This document shows, piece by piece, positions 50,072 through 61,167 of a stretch of 64,000 bases of DNA (positions are counted from its first letter, which is position 1; each line of letters begins with the position of its first letter). The notes under the pieces were generated by a model. It did not search any database. It was not told the origin of the DNA and saw nothing but the letters and a program-made list of their open reading frames with translations. Position numbers and translations under genes: made by a program. The stretch is from positions 22,390,850-22,454,849 of the forward strand of contig NC_084773.1 of assembly GCF_028858725.1 (NCBI RefSeq). Reading direction: 5' to 3'. Origin of the DNA: Colius striatus. Its lineage: Eukaryota; Chordata; Aves; Coliiformes; Coliidae.

Positions 50072-53000
50072 CTAAAAACAGCAAGAAATTAAAAGTGGTA
50101 CACGTAAAATCATATGCATTTTAAGAACATACATAGTTCAAGAAAAATAAGTATTTTAAGAATGTAAAGCCTAAAGAGGACTGTTACTTCCCATCCCAAC
50201 TCTATTGAGGAACTATAGTGTCTTGATTACAGCAGGGAACTGGCTACTGGTTATATTCTAGTACAACCTTTACAAGTAATTTCCTGTAAAATCTCAAAAC
50301 ATAGTATAAATGCTGTCTTACTTGAGTGGTTCTGTCTTTTCTGTTCTATGTTGAAAAGAAACAAAACCTCTTGTAAACACTCATTTCCCTTCCTGTGTGT
50401 CTTGAGGTGCTGTCATTTTTATTACTAATTTCACAACTATCTTTTCTTTACCTACACAGGGGAGCAAGTTCTCCTTAAGGAACTGAAAAGCACCAGGTAG
50501 ATCTCTAATGTCACCTAGGCCAACCACATGCAATTGGGCTTAATCAACACTCTGAAAGCTGTTTGTTTCCTCTGTTTCCTGAAGTGAAGGAAAGGGAAAA
50601 GCCTTGCATTAGCTTTTGGACCTGTGCTCTGTGTAGTGTGGAGGTTCTGTGTCATACCTCTGTGCTGAATTGTTATCCTCTGCTCGGAAGCTATAAAAGA
50701 GAGTCTGCTTGTGGTAGAGATGAAAAACTGCATCTGTATTTCCTTCTTCCTTTTCTGGAGCAATGGTGAAACCCAACAAAGGCAAACTTTCTGTGGCAAC
50801 TCTGTCCTGAAAGCAAACCAGTGAACCAAAATTTAGAGAGAAGGCTTGTGAGAGTTTGAGGACTCTTTCTGAATAGCAAGAAGTCAAATATCGGAGGGCA
50901 GTTTGTGAAGAGGGCTGACGAGGTCCAGCTAGGGGTGTGGCTGGGCCCCTCATCTAAGGAGAGCTCCCTGTTGGGACCAGGTCTGACAAGGCAGGCAGTT
51001 GTGAGAACTGCCATGTGTACCTTTCACGTTTACTTGTGCTGTCTGTAGAGAGTAAAGAAGGAAACTCAGACAGCAGACTATTTCAAGTCAGTTTGCGCAG
51101 TGCTTCATTTCCTACGTAGGTGTAGAGGAGAAGCTTATAGTGCAGGTTGAACTTGCACAGATATAATGATCACCATAAATATTCTATATTTAAAAGTTTC
51201 CATTTGTACAGTACCTCATTTGCTATGTAGGTGTAGAGGACTTTGCCTTTGATAACAAACCAGCGTTTCTTCCAATGTCTTTTGCCTCTCTTGCATCTGC
51301 TGAGGTAACCACTGATGGTAACTCCTTCTTCTGAGGCTGCCACCTGAAGCAAGGTAGGAGAAACCAGGATTTGTAACAGCAAAGGCTTTTCTGCTCCTGA
51401 TTATACATATTTGCATTAAATCAGACAACCAGGTCTAAGTTCATGAAACCATAAGTAGACTATTTAAAATATTAAGACAGAAAAAATATAAGCATGGTAT
51501 TACGGTTCTTTTTAACTCTTTGGAGATTTCTGATTAAACTTAATTTGCAGTAAGTCTAATGGAAAATATGCAGTTGTTTATTATTGAGGTCAGCGAGTTT
51601 ACAGTTCTGCTCTGAAAAGCTGAACTTGTCCCTCTTGCCAGGTTTGTTTTTTTTGATATGTTACAAGTACATGCTTCCAAGAGAGCATTACAATCTTGTG
51701 GCTGAACACTCTTTAAGATATGGGTATATTTAGGACTCTGGAGTGGTTTTATATCAATTTACATTAATCGCTTGTCTGTGAACTTGTTTCCTTTGTGAAA
51801 GAATATTTCTGAGAGGTTACCCCATATACACATACACAATGCTGTGTACATTATTAGTTGCAGTAGTAAACCACAGTAACTATTTGGTTTAGAAACAAAG
51901 GGCAGAGATTCAAAACCAGCTTTTGTGGCACTGATAGCAAAGAAGACTGAGCAGTAATATAGCAGTGTTTTGCAGCTGAATGGAAATGTTCTGAGGCCTG
52001 GGTAGAGCACATTAGAAAAAGTTCTACAGCAATGCTGTTGTGAGCTAGTTCATAAGCACGTACTGCCTCCCTGCGGAGAGAAAGGGAATACTTCTATCCC
52101 TAAGGGCTGGGATTGTGCCTGTAGGTTCGTCTAGTATTCAACTTGTGTGTTTGTGTTGTGTCTTCGGGTCAGTTTCACCTCAGCACAAACCAAGCTGGAG
52201 AACTTCTTGAGTCTTGTCTTGACTGTACAATCAGTTCAGCAAGATGTTTGCATCATATTGCCTTTAACACAATGATAAATACCTGGTAATTTAAGTGAAT
52301 TGAGGATACCGTAATGTGCTTGAGTTCAATGAGCAACTTGGCTACCTAGAGTACATCAACATGACTGACACCTTGTTCCTAGAAGAGAAACTAAGATAGC
52401 TGGAGAAATCCTCGCCCTGTGAAATTGGTGGAAATTTTATTTGTTTACATTGGTGAGATCAAGATTTTACCCATTTGATCTGAAATACTTTCTCTCCAAC
52501 TGAAAGGACACTATCTGAGTCAACATTTATGCTCCTAAATTGATTGCTAAGGACCGGAGTCTACTCTCTAAATAATCAGTGGTTTATTTTCTCTTGAAAT
52601 CAAAGAAAGATTTTGGAACTACAGGTCTTGTCAAAAAAGGTAACTGGTCAACAGTGTATCACATTCTCTTGATACTTCATTGACTGTGGTCTGCTGTGTT
52701 ATTATGTAGTACCTTGAAATCATCTTAATTTTCTAAAGACTTCACAGGCTGATGAGCAAATTTAAGTACACTGCTCTAATTGGATTGCTTAGTGGGCTCA
52801 GAGTAGTTTTGTATTTTAAACACTATTGTGAGAGAAAAAAAAAAAAATTTGCATGATAAAAGTAAACCAGGGCATGGTCTGATGCCACTCCACACAGAAT
52901 AAGTTATAAACAACTGTTGAAGTATGATTGCACAGTTCTCTACAGTTGGTCCTACCTCTGTAAGAGCTGAAGGAATCTTCTTTTGTTTTTTAAAAGATGA

Positions 53001-56000
53001 ATAATGAATATTGTAGAAGACAGAGAAGGCACTGCTTGAACACCTGGGTGAAGTTGGAGGGAAGCTCACACTTAGGGGCCGCTCTGCAAGATTAGGAAAA
53101 TTCAGAAAGGGGAGAGGAAAAATGGATGAATCAGTACATATCAAGCTAGATGTAAGAGACATATGATACACTAGGGTATATGACTAAGGGAAATGCAATG
53201 TTTTCACCATATCTAAGTTTTAGTTTAGCTTTTCTTTCAAATTACCTCTTTAAGTCTGATTAGATGGGTGTATTTTGTAGGACCTTAGGTGAATGGTAAT
53301 AAGCTATAGCTACTTGAAAGAAGCCTGCAAGAAAGCTGATAAAGCACAAAACACAGCTTGTTTTCTCCTAATTTAGAATCACCATTAAGGCAATGGCTTT
53401 TCCTTTTATTTCCCTATGTTCTATAACACCTAGTCAGGATAGATTAATGGGTCCTTCTCTCTGTATGAACCATACTCTGAGTTCTGCAAGGGAGAGAGTT
53501 ATGTTTCTGTCTCCATTAACCTCTCTTGTCCGATTTGGCAGCACTTGTTACCTGAGAGCTCTTAGTAAAGCAAAGCATTGTTTTAGCACAAAACTTTGTT
53601 ATCACTTCTTGAACTTGGGCTTGGGGATGCTTTTTTGGCTGTTGTGACAGTATCTGTTCATGTGTTTGGCTACTGCTATTTATGGGGTTTTTTTTGTTTT
53701 TTTTTTTTTCTTTAATCAGGACATAAAAGCTACACTTCATCTGTCTCCATCTTTTTATCCTTGATAGTGTCCCTACTATTCTAGTTTATCTACATGAATA
53801 GTTGTGTAAGAACATTATTTCCTGATCCATATCTGTTCATATATATGTATATATATATGTAGCCCTCAGCTCTCCTTTTACCTTTTCATTTGGATGTGCA
53901 TTTAAATCAGAAAAGAGACTTATATGTAGAAAAATGTAGAAAAACTCTTAGTGACTCTGCACTTTACCTCAGGATTTCTTTTTGTAAAAGCAACAACGTG
54001 GATGAGGACAGTGAGGAACTGCAAAGCTATTGTTTTACTTTAATGGATGATTTCTTAGAAATTTTGGGAAGAGCTATTACCTATAATTAAATCACAAAAT
54101 ACAGTAGTTCAGTTAGAAGGAATCTACAGTGATTATGTAGTCCAACTGCCTGACCACTTCAGGGCTGACGAAAAGTTAAACTATGTTAAAGGCATTGTCC
54201 AAGCCTCTTAAACACTAACAGGCTTGGGGCATCAACCACCTCTCTAGAAAGCCTGTTATAGTGTTTGGCTACCCTCTGGGTAAAGAAATGTTTCCTTATG
54301 TCGAGTCAGAACCTCCCCTGACAAAGCTTTGAACCATTCCCACATCACTGGATACCAGGGAGAGGAGGTCATAGGATCATAGAATCACGGAGTGGCAGGG
54401 GTTGGAAGGAACCTCTAGGGGTTGTCTAGTTCAACCCCCTTGCTATTAAGGTCAGCCTAAATCAGGTCATACGGGAATGTGTCCAGGCAGGTTTTGAAAG
54501 TGTCCAGAGATGGAGGCTCTACAACCTCCCTGGTTTGCGTCACTCACCATGTCCCCTTCTCAGGAAGCTGCAGAGAGCAATGAGGTTGCCCTTCAGTTGC
54601 CTTTTCTCCAAACTAGACAAACCCTGTGTCCCTAGCCACTCCTCACAGGACATTGTTTTTATTGTTATTCTAGTTTATCAAAAGGCTAGGGGAGCCCTCA
54701 GAAAACCTGGCTTGCTGAAAGAGTTTTATCTGCCATACAGCCCAGCACTTCTGGGACCTCTATATATGTATCTCATGCTTGAAATGAGAAATCCTCTTTA
54801 ATTAAACACAACATGGTAGGCAGATCCTAACGCTTTCCCATTATGCAGACAGGTTTGTCAGTTTTGCCAAGAATGGAGGAATCTTACCTCTTTTCTTAAG
54901 TTCCATGTAGCAACTATCACAGACTTTGGCTGCTTGATCTTTGAGGTACTTCATAGGATACTTGTTTCTTGAACAATTTCTACAAACAATCTGTTCCATC
55001 AAAGAGAGATTACATGTAAATATAACTTAAATTTATGTCTATATGCACATACAAAACAAATTCTCTGAGCTGCCTGGAAGAAGATGGATAGTAGACCAGA
55101 TATGTCTCCTAAAATAGTGGTAGTCAGCGTAAATCTGCTGACTGAAATATGAATGTTGTAGATTTACACTGTTGTAAGGCAAGCAGAATTATCATTGTAT
55201 TTGGTTGTACACTGTTGCTGTGCCCACCTCTCCGGGAACCTAGACTTTCCCTACTAGTGAATCACAGAAAGACTGCTTTAATATTGCTTCTGTTATCATA
55301 GCTTTGTTAGTAACATTGCTTTCTTAAGCAAGCTTGTGTGTCCTTGCTATCTGTCTGTAGGTACAGGCTGATTTTCTCTGTGAAATTAAAAAAAAAAGGA
55401 AATGCTTTTCCACACAAAAATTACTGGTGGCTTGATTTTAAAAAGTATTGCTGAAGCTAAAAGATGGCCATGGTTTAAAACAGGATTGCAAGTTTATGTA
55501 TATAAATAGATCTCCAGAATCAGTGATGTAGGGAGAAAACCAAGAAAGCTTATAGATCCTCTTGGCTTTAGGGTAAAAGGCAGCAGCATTTCAGTGGAGG
55601 CCAGAGGAAAGTTTCTTTTTGGTCACAGATTAAACCATGCTGTACTGCTGAGTTGTTTTACTTTTCTGGGAAGGTAATTTTACCAACTGTTATTAGGGAA
55701 CAGATATGGACTAAATGTGTTACTTCTCTGGTCCAGAACAGAACTTATATTTTTAGTTAATTGCTTCATTGTCTCTAGAGCTAACTGTAAATCAGATATA
55801 ATTGCTGGACCCAGCAACAGTTATCCTGTAAGCCTTCAACTGCAAACCTTGGGAATTACTTTGACCCTCAAGGGAATGTTTCTGTTTTCCTACTATAGTC
55901 TTTCAAAGTCTGATTACCTAGCAAAGCACTAACAGGTTCTGTGATAACTCAAATTCTCATCTTGATGTTGCTACAAGTTTACAGAAATTACAGCAGTGGC

Positions 56001-59000
56001 AGAGTGTGAATAAGGCCTTGCTGAGAAGCTTGTGCTGCTCTTACCTTCCCACAGGCGTGGCAATGATGTCGCCTCAAAGTGAGACTGAAGTCACAGCCAC
56101 AGTTCATGCACATCATGACATGGGACACGGGTACCAAAGTAGGAGGCCTCTCACCCAAGGGTATTCCAAGCCTTTCCCGTAGCTTAAATCAAACAAGAAC
56201 AAATGAAGAGATAGCTGCACTTCCTCTCAGCCCTGCTTTGTTACATACAATTCTCCTCTCTTCACCTGCTAAGATCCTAAAATTTCCTAATTCCAAAAGT
56301 GAAATTAGTGAGATAACATACATCAGTTGTGTTGGTAACATTAGAATAATGCTGCTAGGGTTTGTAGTGACAGTGACTTTATTGTGTGTATGATGTTAGT
56401 GTAAACAATGTGTAGTTTTGTTTTCTTAAAATCTGAAGCTTGTGGCTGTTTTTAGTTCATCCAAAGTAGTTGCACTTTAGGACAAAAATGCTTTTCCTCA
56501 GAAGAATTGTTTAAGCCACCACAGATTACAGAGTGGTCAATATTTCAGAGGTGGCCCATGAGCTGTGATGGGTTTCATTGTTTAAACTTTGCATAACTAG
56601 TTTAAATGAAAATAATAACAATATTTTGCCACTAGAACTCTGCATTTTATACCCTCCCCTCCTTTCCTTTCTCTCCCATTCCCCATTCCTTTTTGAGCTT
56701 TGGAAGTCTTGGCCTCCGTTTACCTCCACGTTGCTGTGGAAGGTGGGAGCATTGTAAGCTTTGTAGTCATCTGGGATGTGTCTGCTGATGCAGCTGTACC
56801 AGTCATCCCTTTCCGTGCAAGAGCTGTGGAATGAAATATAGCAGAGCAATCAATACCGAGCACAGCAGGGGTTGAAGCAAGCTGTTTCTGGATCAGAGGA
56901 GAAAAGCTTTACTTTATGAATGTCTGCTTTTCCCCACTACTGCATTGAACTGGTAGTTTTCTGACCAGGAATAAATTTGACTTGTGGACATATTCTGTGG
57001 GGTTGATTTGCATGGCTCCATGGTTAGGACTGTGACCGCGAAGGAACTAAATGCCCAGAAGACTTTTCAAAGTAGTCTCTGACTTGACTGTAAGCCACTC
57101 AATCTTGGATCACGTAGAACAATCTGAAATGTCTCTTTTTCGCGTGCCTAGCTTTTAGGCACTGTAGTGTTGGCAGGGGTTGCTCAAAGTAAGTGTGTTT
57201 ATGCTCATCTTTATGGTGAGACACTTAAATGATCTGCATGTTGGGGAATGGACAAGTCTGTGAACCATGGTAGAGATGTGAGTGACATACAGGCTCCTTG
57301 GAAAGAGGCCAGGCCAGCAATTTGAAAAGGAAGTTCTGTCCTAGTTGCAGTTATGCATGGAGGGCAGCAGTTCTCCGCACTGGCCCCTAGATGCCCCCTT
57401 TGCATAAGGCAGAACAGTGAGCACTCTGCACTTTAGCGATAGTTGGACTGGCAGAGAAAAGCAGTAGGGCTCTTGCTGTCTGTTACTTCCCAGATGCATT
57501 GGCTCTGTTACAGCTACAAGCTGTCCTGCCTGTGTTAGCTGGTTTTCCTGCTGTGACTTCAGACTGTGTGCTTCCGGTCCCTCTGAAACTGTGCACAGCT
57601 CTAGCTAGCTGTTCCCGACATCAGTCGCAGACGCAAATTTGATTCTGTGGTCTCCCCTCCTTGAGACATACCAGCCACTCACATCAAAGCTACCCACTAG
57701 ACTTTGTTGTAAATATTATAAGTGGCATCATTGCCAGCTGCTGTTCATCTGTGACTTCCTCTCACTGTCCTCATGAAGGCCACCAAACAAAGCATCTGAG
57801 AACAATTAGTCTTTTGTGGTCTTCAAAAAAAAAAACCCAAATAACCGGCATTCCCCCCCAAAAAATCCAAATGAGAGGAAATGCCAGTTTTTATCAATGA
57901 TCTCTTCCTTAGCAGCTCTCTGCACTGTAAGCATAAGCTCCTGTCTGAAAAACATTAGCATCTGTAAAATTCAACAAGCCTGGAGCAGAAACTAAGACAA
58001 TGTATGTGCTGCATATAGATTAACCTCTGCAAGCCAAGGGACTATGTTACAGGAGATGACATCTGTAAGGGTTCACATTACTATCCAGTCCTTATTACTA
58101 CAAAAAATCCTATCAAATTGCACTTTTCTAAGAAATCTGAAGACGTCTGTATCTCCCAGACAAATAATTTTCACATCCTGCAAAGCATTAACATAAGTCC
58201 CGACTTCAGCCTTTCTTTTGGAAATTCTCCTCACCTGAGAATTAATTTAATAATTAAAAACCCCAAAGGAAATCAGAGCCCACATATTGACGTAAATTGA
58301 AACCACTTTGGGAAATACAGATGGAAGGGACAATCTGCTATTTACTAATATATAACTATCCCCTTTAACCTATTCTCCACTGCATTAAACACCTCTGGGC
58401 AGTAATCACAGGTTATTTGTGTCTAAATGTGGTATTAGCACCTATCTGCTGACAAGTAAGATAAATTATGTCATTTGGCTCTGGCCTATTCTCAGTTGGT
58501 GTTTCATTGGTTATATTATGTGAAGGCTCAGAGGAATTTTTCCTGAACCTCTGAGTATATAAAAACATTGAAGACCTTGTTATTTGGAAGACTTAATTTT
58601 AATACCAATGCTAACATGCCATGTCTTTTGTAGTAAACTACACTGGAAAATCAAGTGAGTCGCCTTCCTGTTGTAGCTTTATGTAAATTTCCAGGATAAT
58701 TTTGGGCTAGAAGCATGAAAAAATACAGTGCACTGCTATATTTTGATCAGAAATTGACCTAACAATCTCTCTAGTATTAGCTTCTGATTTCAGGATGGGG
58801 ATCTTGGCTTCCATTTGTAATCACTACTAACACTACACAAACTCATCAGTGAAAGAAATTTCTTTTATAAGAAAGACCCATAATGTTGACAGTAAGCTTT
58901 AATTTTGGCTTTGTTATTTAAGCATTAGTAAATGCTTTTATGTCTATTGCATTGTATTACCAAATTACTGTTTTCTCCAGCAGTTTTGCAACTCTAGTGG

Positions 59001-61167
59001 TATGAGGTAACAAATGAACTTATCATAAGAGAGATATAACGTATTTTAGTGTAACTGAGAAAAACGGTGAAAGATTGTGGACTCAGGCATCTTCATAACA
59101 GACGTCCTTCCCTTCCCTTCCCTTCCCTTCCCTTCCCTTCCCTTCCCTTCCCTTCCCTTCCCTTCCCTTCCCTTCCCTTCCCTTCCCTTCCCTTCCCTTC
59201 CCTTCCCTTCCCTTCCCTTCCCTTCCCTTCCCTTCCCTTCCCTTCCCTTCCCTTCCCTTCCCTTCCCTTCCCTTCTCTTCCCTTCCCTTCCCTTCCCTGA
59301 TGTTATCAAGATCCAGCTTCTAATCTTTACTCAGTATATGAGTTGAATTATTTACAGTTAATGAACTTCACATTTATAATTAATACATTCATTGTGTAAT
59401 CAAGAACTCAGTCATTGTCGTATAACACAAATTGAAATTGAGTTTAAAAAGAATGAGATGCCAGTTGAGTCTTGGATATTGGTTAGACTTATCTAGAGAT
59501 ACGGCTCTAGAATGTAACACCCTCTGTCATGACTGTTTAGAGACAGTACCTTGCTGACAGGGTCAGGCAATATTCATCATTTTCAATCTTCAGGACGTTT
59601 TGGGCTTTTTCTGTCACTGGGCGGCTGACCTGGAAACAAATGCGAAAACATGGATGTAGACATGAGTTAAACTGTCAATAACCAGTACACTATACAAGAC
59701 TCAATGCATATGGATGTATGATGTTCCAGCTATCTGTTCTATATTTCAGTGCAAACAGATGGGCAGGTAGGATTTTCTGTCTTTCGTATTGCTGGTGTAA
59801 TGAGGAATGCTCTCTATTTCAATGTGATGCTGGTGCTAAAGGAAAAAAAAAATCATTTAATCCAACTATAAAGGTAAGGATGAAGTATTAATCAGGGTTA
59901 CGTTTTTATATGTCAAGCTTAGGAGATGTTTAGGCTGACAACTGTCAGAGTATTCTAGGCAAAAGTTTTGTCTGTTCTTGCAATGAATGGAAATAACTGT
60001 CTTCCTTACACGTAGGCATTACACAGCGAAGCAATTCAGTGAATGCCTATCTGCAACAGGGCTCTTTAAGAGCAAAAAAAACCACCCCAACAATCCCAAA
60101 ACTTAAAAAGCTGCAGCTCAGCACAGACTGTTTTCCCTGCTACATAGTGTATTAGTTGTCTCCTAATAGCAACAGCAAGTTACTAGGAACATAGTTTCAT
60201 GGTACTGATACGTTGTTATTAAAAAGCATCTATTGTGCCAATGACTATATTTCAAATACACACCATCAAGTAGCTGCTCTGCAACTCCCTTTCACTTAGT
60301 GGTGAAAAGTTTTGGGGATTCCTATCCCAGTTAGGAACCCATAGCTTTAGACTGTCAGGCCTGTAGAGTGATCAGCCTCCTACCTTTTCATAACACCTTA
60401 ACTCACTCATGTGATTCTGTTGTAATTAATCATTAATAATTCTCATATTGCATGTTTACTAGATTTTCAGACTCCTGCCTTGCCACATCAAGTCCTCTTT
60501 GACATAAATACAACTTGGCATATTAGCTATAGAGTAGTTATGAAGGTTCTCGGTGGGAGGCATGTATTGGATGGCTAGATATGAAGGTTCTTGGTGGGAG
60601 GTATGTATTGGATGGCTAGATAAGGTGCAGAGACCCCTCCATCCGAGCATCTCTTGTTGCACCATTAAAGGGCATAAGAAAACCAAGCAAAGGAAAGCTT
60701 ATTTAAATTTTGAGTGGCAGGAGTTTAAAACCAGGAAGACTAAGTCCTTGTAGATGTGTTGTAGGGAACAACCATATATTATCTGGAGACATGGAGAGGA
60801 ATGCACTAAGTATCATGATCAGATGGCAAATCTGATTTTAGCTTATGTTATTTATGCAGCCTGAATAAGATTGTTCTTGTACTAAGTTACAGCCTTATAG
60901 ATAATCTTTTCTATGTTTACTTCATAATGTTTTTCCTTCTGTCTCCAGTAAGAGGCAAGGGAATCCCTTGGTAACAGGTCCATCCCCTCTTTCTCCTTAC
61001 TGGATATGAGATACAAATCAGTAAAGCATGAATAGCTCACTATACAACTTTAATTCCAGCCCATGAGATAGATGAGGCATTACCTTCATGCCTGACACAG
61101 CCAAAGTGTTTTTCAGTCGGTATTTGCCATCTTTCTGGGGATATGTGTACAGCAGAACATCATTCAT
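50035..61167 (-). CDS. FGD5: FGD5, FYVE/RhoGEF/PH-domain protein 5 (last nine coding exons only)
   Basis: C-terminal 315 residues of a Cdc42 guanine-nucleotide exchange factor, best known from vascular endothelium (established for mammals). Order seen: end of the first PH domain (MNDVLLYTYPQKDGKYRLKN through DDWYSCISRHIPDDYKAYN); FYVE finger (CMNCGCDFSLTLRRHHCHAC, IVCRNCSRNKYPMKYLKD, VCDSCYMELKK); linker (RPLSVSFPPTSPR, FKKQKKIPSALTE); second PH domain (ISGYLSRCKRGKRHWKKRWF to AQRWIEAMEEASIL, stop). All eight junction phases agree and the sequence tracks human FGD5 closely, so FGD1–4 and FGD6 are excluded. The RhoGEF domain and N-terminus (roughly 1100 residues in human) lie beyond the right edge. 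The FYVE domain lacks the usual WxxD motif. Confidence 0.96.
50658..50806 (-). CDS. FGD5: FGD5 exon, PH2 middle
   Basis: DRVATESLPLLGFTIAPEKE, then EGNTDAVFHLYHKQTLFYSF and RAEDNNSAQ. Acceptor TGCTTTCAG, donor AG|GTATGA. Confidence 0.96.
51092..51129 (-). pseudogene. FGD5: Duplicated exon-end/donor fragment of FGD5 PH2 exon, decayed
   Basis: Gap-free match to 51203–51240 with 6 of 38 bases different. The exon-like part reads CTACACCTACGTAGGAAATG, but the donor is changed from GAG|GT to GAA|GC, so it should not splice normally. Confidence 0.85.
51128..51209. repeat. 82-bp sequence duplicated from/to 49781–49862
   Basis: Second copy of the 82-bp sequence, lying directly between two 38-bp direct repeats (51092–51129 and 51203–51240), the second of which contains the real exon end. 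Confidence 0.9.
51215..51343 (-). CDS. FGD5: FGD5 exon, PH2 start
   Basis: VAASEEGVTISGYLSRCKRG, then KRHWKKRWFVIKGKVLYTYI and ANE. Acceptor GCTTCAG, donor GAG|GTACTG. The last 26 bases and the donor are duplicated at 51092–51129. Confidence 0.96.
52956..53083 (-). CDS. FGD5: FGD5 exon, FYVE–PH2 linker
   Basis: RPLSVSFPPTSPRCSSSAFS, then VFYNIHYSSFKKQKKIPSAL and TE. Acceptor TCTTGCAG, donor GAG|GTAGGA. Confidence 0.95.
53830..53862. repeat. (AT/GTAT)n simple repeat
   Basis: TCATATATATGTATATATAT-type tract in an FGD5 intron. A similar short tract is at 39882–39912 near the NR2C2 first coding exon. Confidence 0.7.
54090..54371 (-). mobile_element. Older CR1 LINE fragment, outer part A
   Basis: AATCACAAAATACAGTAGTT tail, then TAGTCCAACTGCCTGACCAC and TAAAGAAATGTTTCCTTATG: diverged CR1 3' region in minus orientation, interrupted at about 54371 by a second CR1. 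In an FGD5 intron. Confidence 0.8.
54372..54532 (-). mobile_element. Younger CR1 LINE fragment nested in the older one
   Basis: ATAGGATCATAGAATCACGG tail, GGTTGGAAGGAACCTCTAGG, TTCAACCCCCTTGCTATTAA, GGAGGCTCTACAACCTCCCT. A 5'-truncated CR1 of about 160 bases inside the older copy. Confidence 0.85.
54535..54650 (-). mobile_element. Older CR1 LINE fragment, outer part B
   Basis: TCCCCTTCTCAGGAAGCTGC, AATGAGGTTGCCCTTCAGTT, AGCCACTCCTCACAGGA: resumes the CR1 consensus order where part A stopped. Confidence 0.75.
54888..54990 (-). CDS. FGD5: FGD5 exon, FYVE second half
   Basis: IVCRNCSRNKYPMKYLKDQA, then AKVCDSCYMELKKR. Remaining FYVE cysteines. Acceptor GAACAG, donor G|GTAAGA. Confidence 0.96.
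56045..56182 (-). CDS. FGD5: FGD5 exon, FYVE first half
   Basis: LRERLGIPLGERPPTLVPVS, then HVMMCMNCGCDFSLTLRRHH and CHACGK. Two of the zinc-ligand pairs are here. Acceptor TTGATTTAAG, donor AAG|GTAAGA. A second AG inside the exon, 10 bases further, is a less likely acceptor. Confidence 0.94.
56724..56823 (-). CDS. FGD5: FGD5 exon, PH1 end
   Basis: SCTERDDWYSCISRHIPDDY (first codon completed by the previous exon), then KAYNAPTFHSNVE. Acceptor TTCCACAG, donor GAG|GTAAAC. Confidence 0.95.
59105..59298. repeat. (CCTTC)n pentanucleotide microsatellite, about 39 copies
   Basis: Almost perfect run of CCTTC, with one visible interruption (CTTCTCTTCC near 59271–59280). Pure pyrimidine on the plus strand, GGGAA/GGAAG on the minus strand. 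In the FGD5 intron between two PH1 exons. The proline/serine/phenylalanine and glycine/lysine-rich open frames over it are artefacts. Confidence 0.98.
59550..59629 (-). CDS. FGD5: FGD5 exon, PH1 part
   Basis: VSRPVTEKAQNVLKIENDEY, then CLTLSA. Acceptor TTTCCAG, donor AG|GTACTG. Confidence 0.95.
60540..60621. repeat. Tandem duplication, two 41-bp copies
   Basis: ATGAAGGTTCTCGGTGGGAG… at 60540–60580 and ATGAAGGTTCTTGGTGGGAG… at 60581–60621, each ending TATTGGATGGCTAGAT. Two base differences by eye. In an FGD5 intron. Confidence 0.95.
61084..61167 (-). CDS. FGD5: FGD5 exon, PH1 part
   Basis: MNDVLLYTYPQKDGKYRLKN, then TLAVSGMK. Acceptor CATCTAG, donor AAG|GTAATG. The ATG is an internal methionine, not a start. 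This is the first FGD5 exon visible in the window. Confidence 0.95.

Noticed and set aside
50609-51014. Additional minus-strand frames of 104–114 codons around the FGD5 PH2 exon
   Set aside because: Extend past splice sites into intron; only 50658–50806 in one frame is coding.
59046-59346. Glycine/lysine-rich and proline/serine/phenylalanine-rich repeat proteins
   Set aside because: They are translations of the (CCTTC)n microsatellite.
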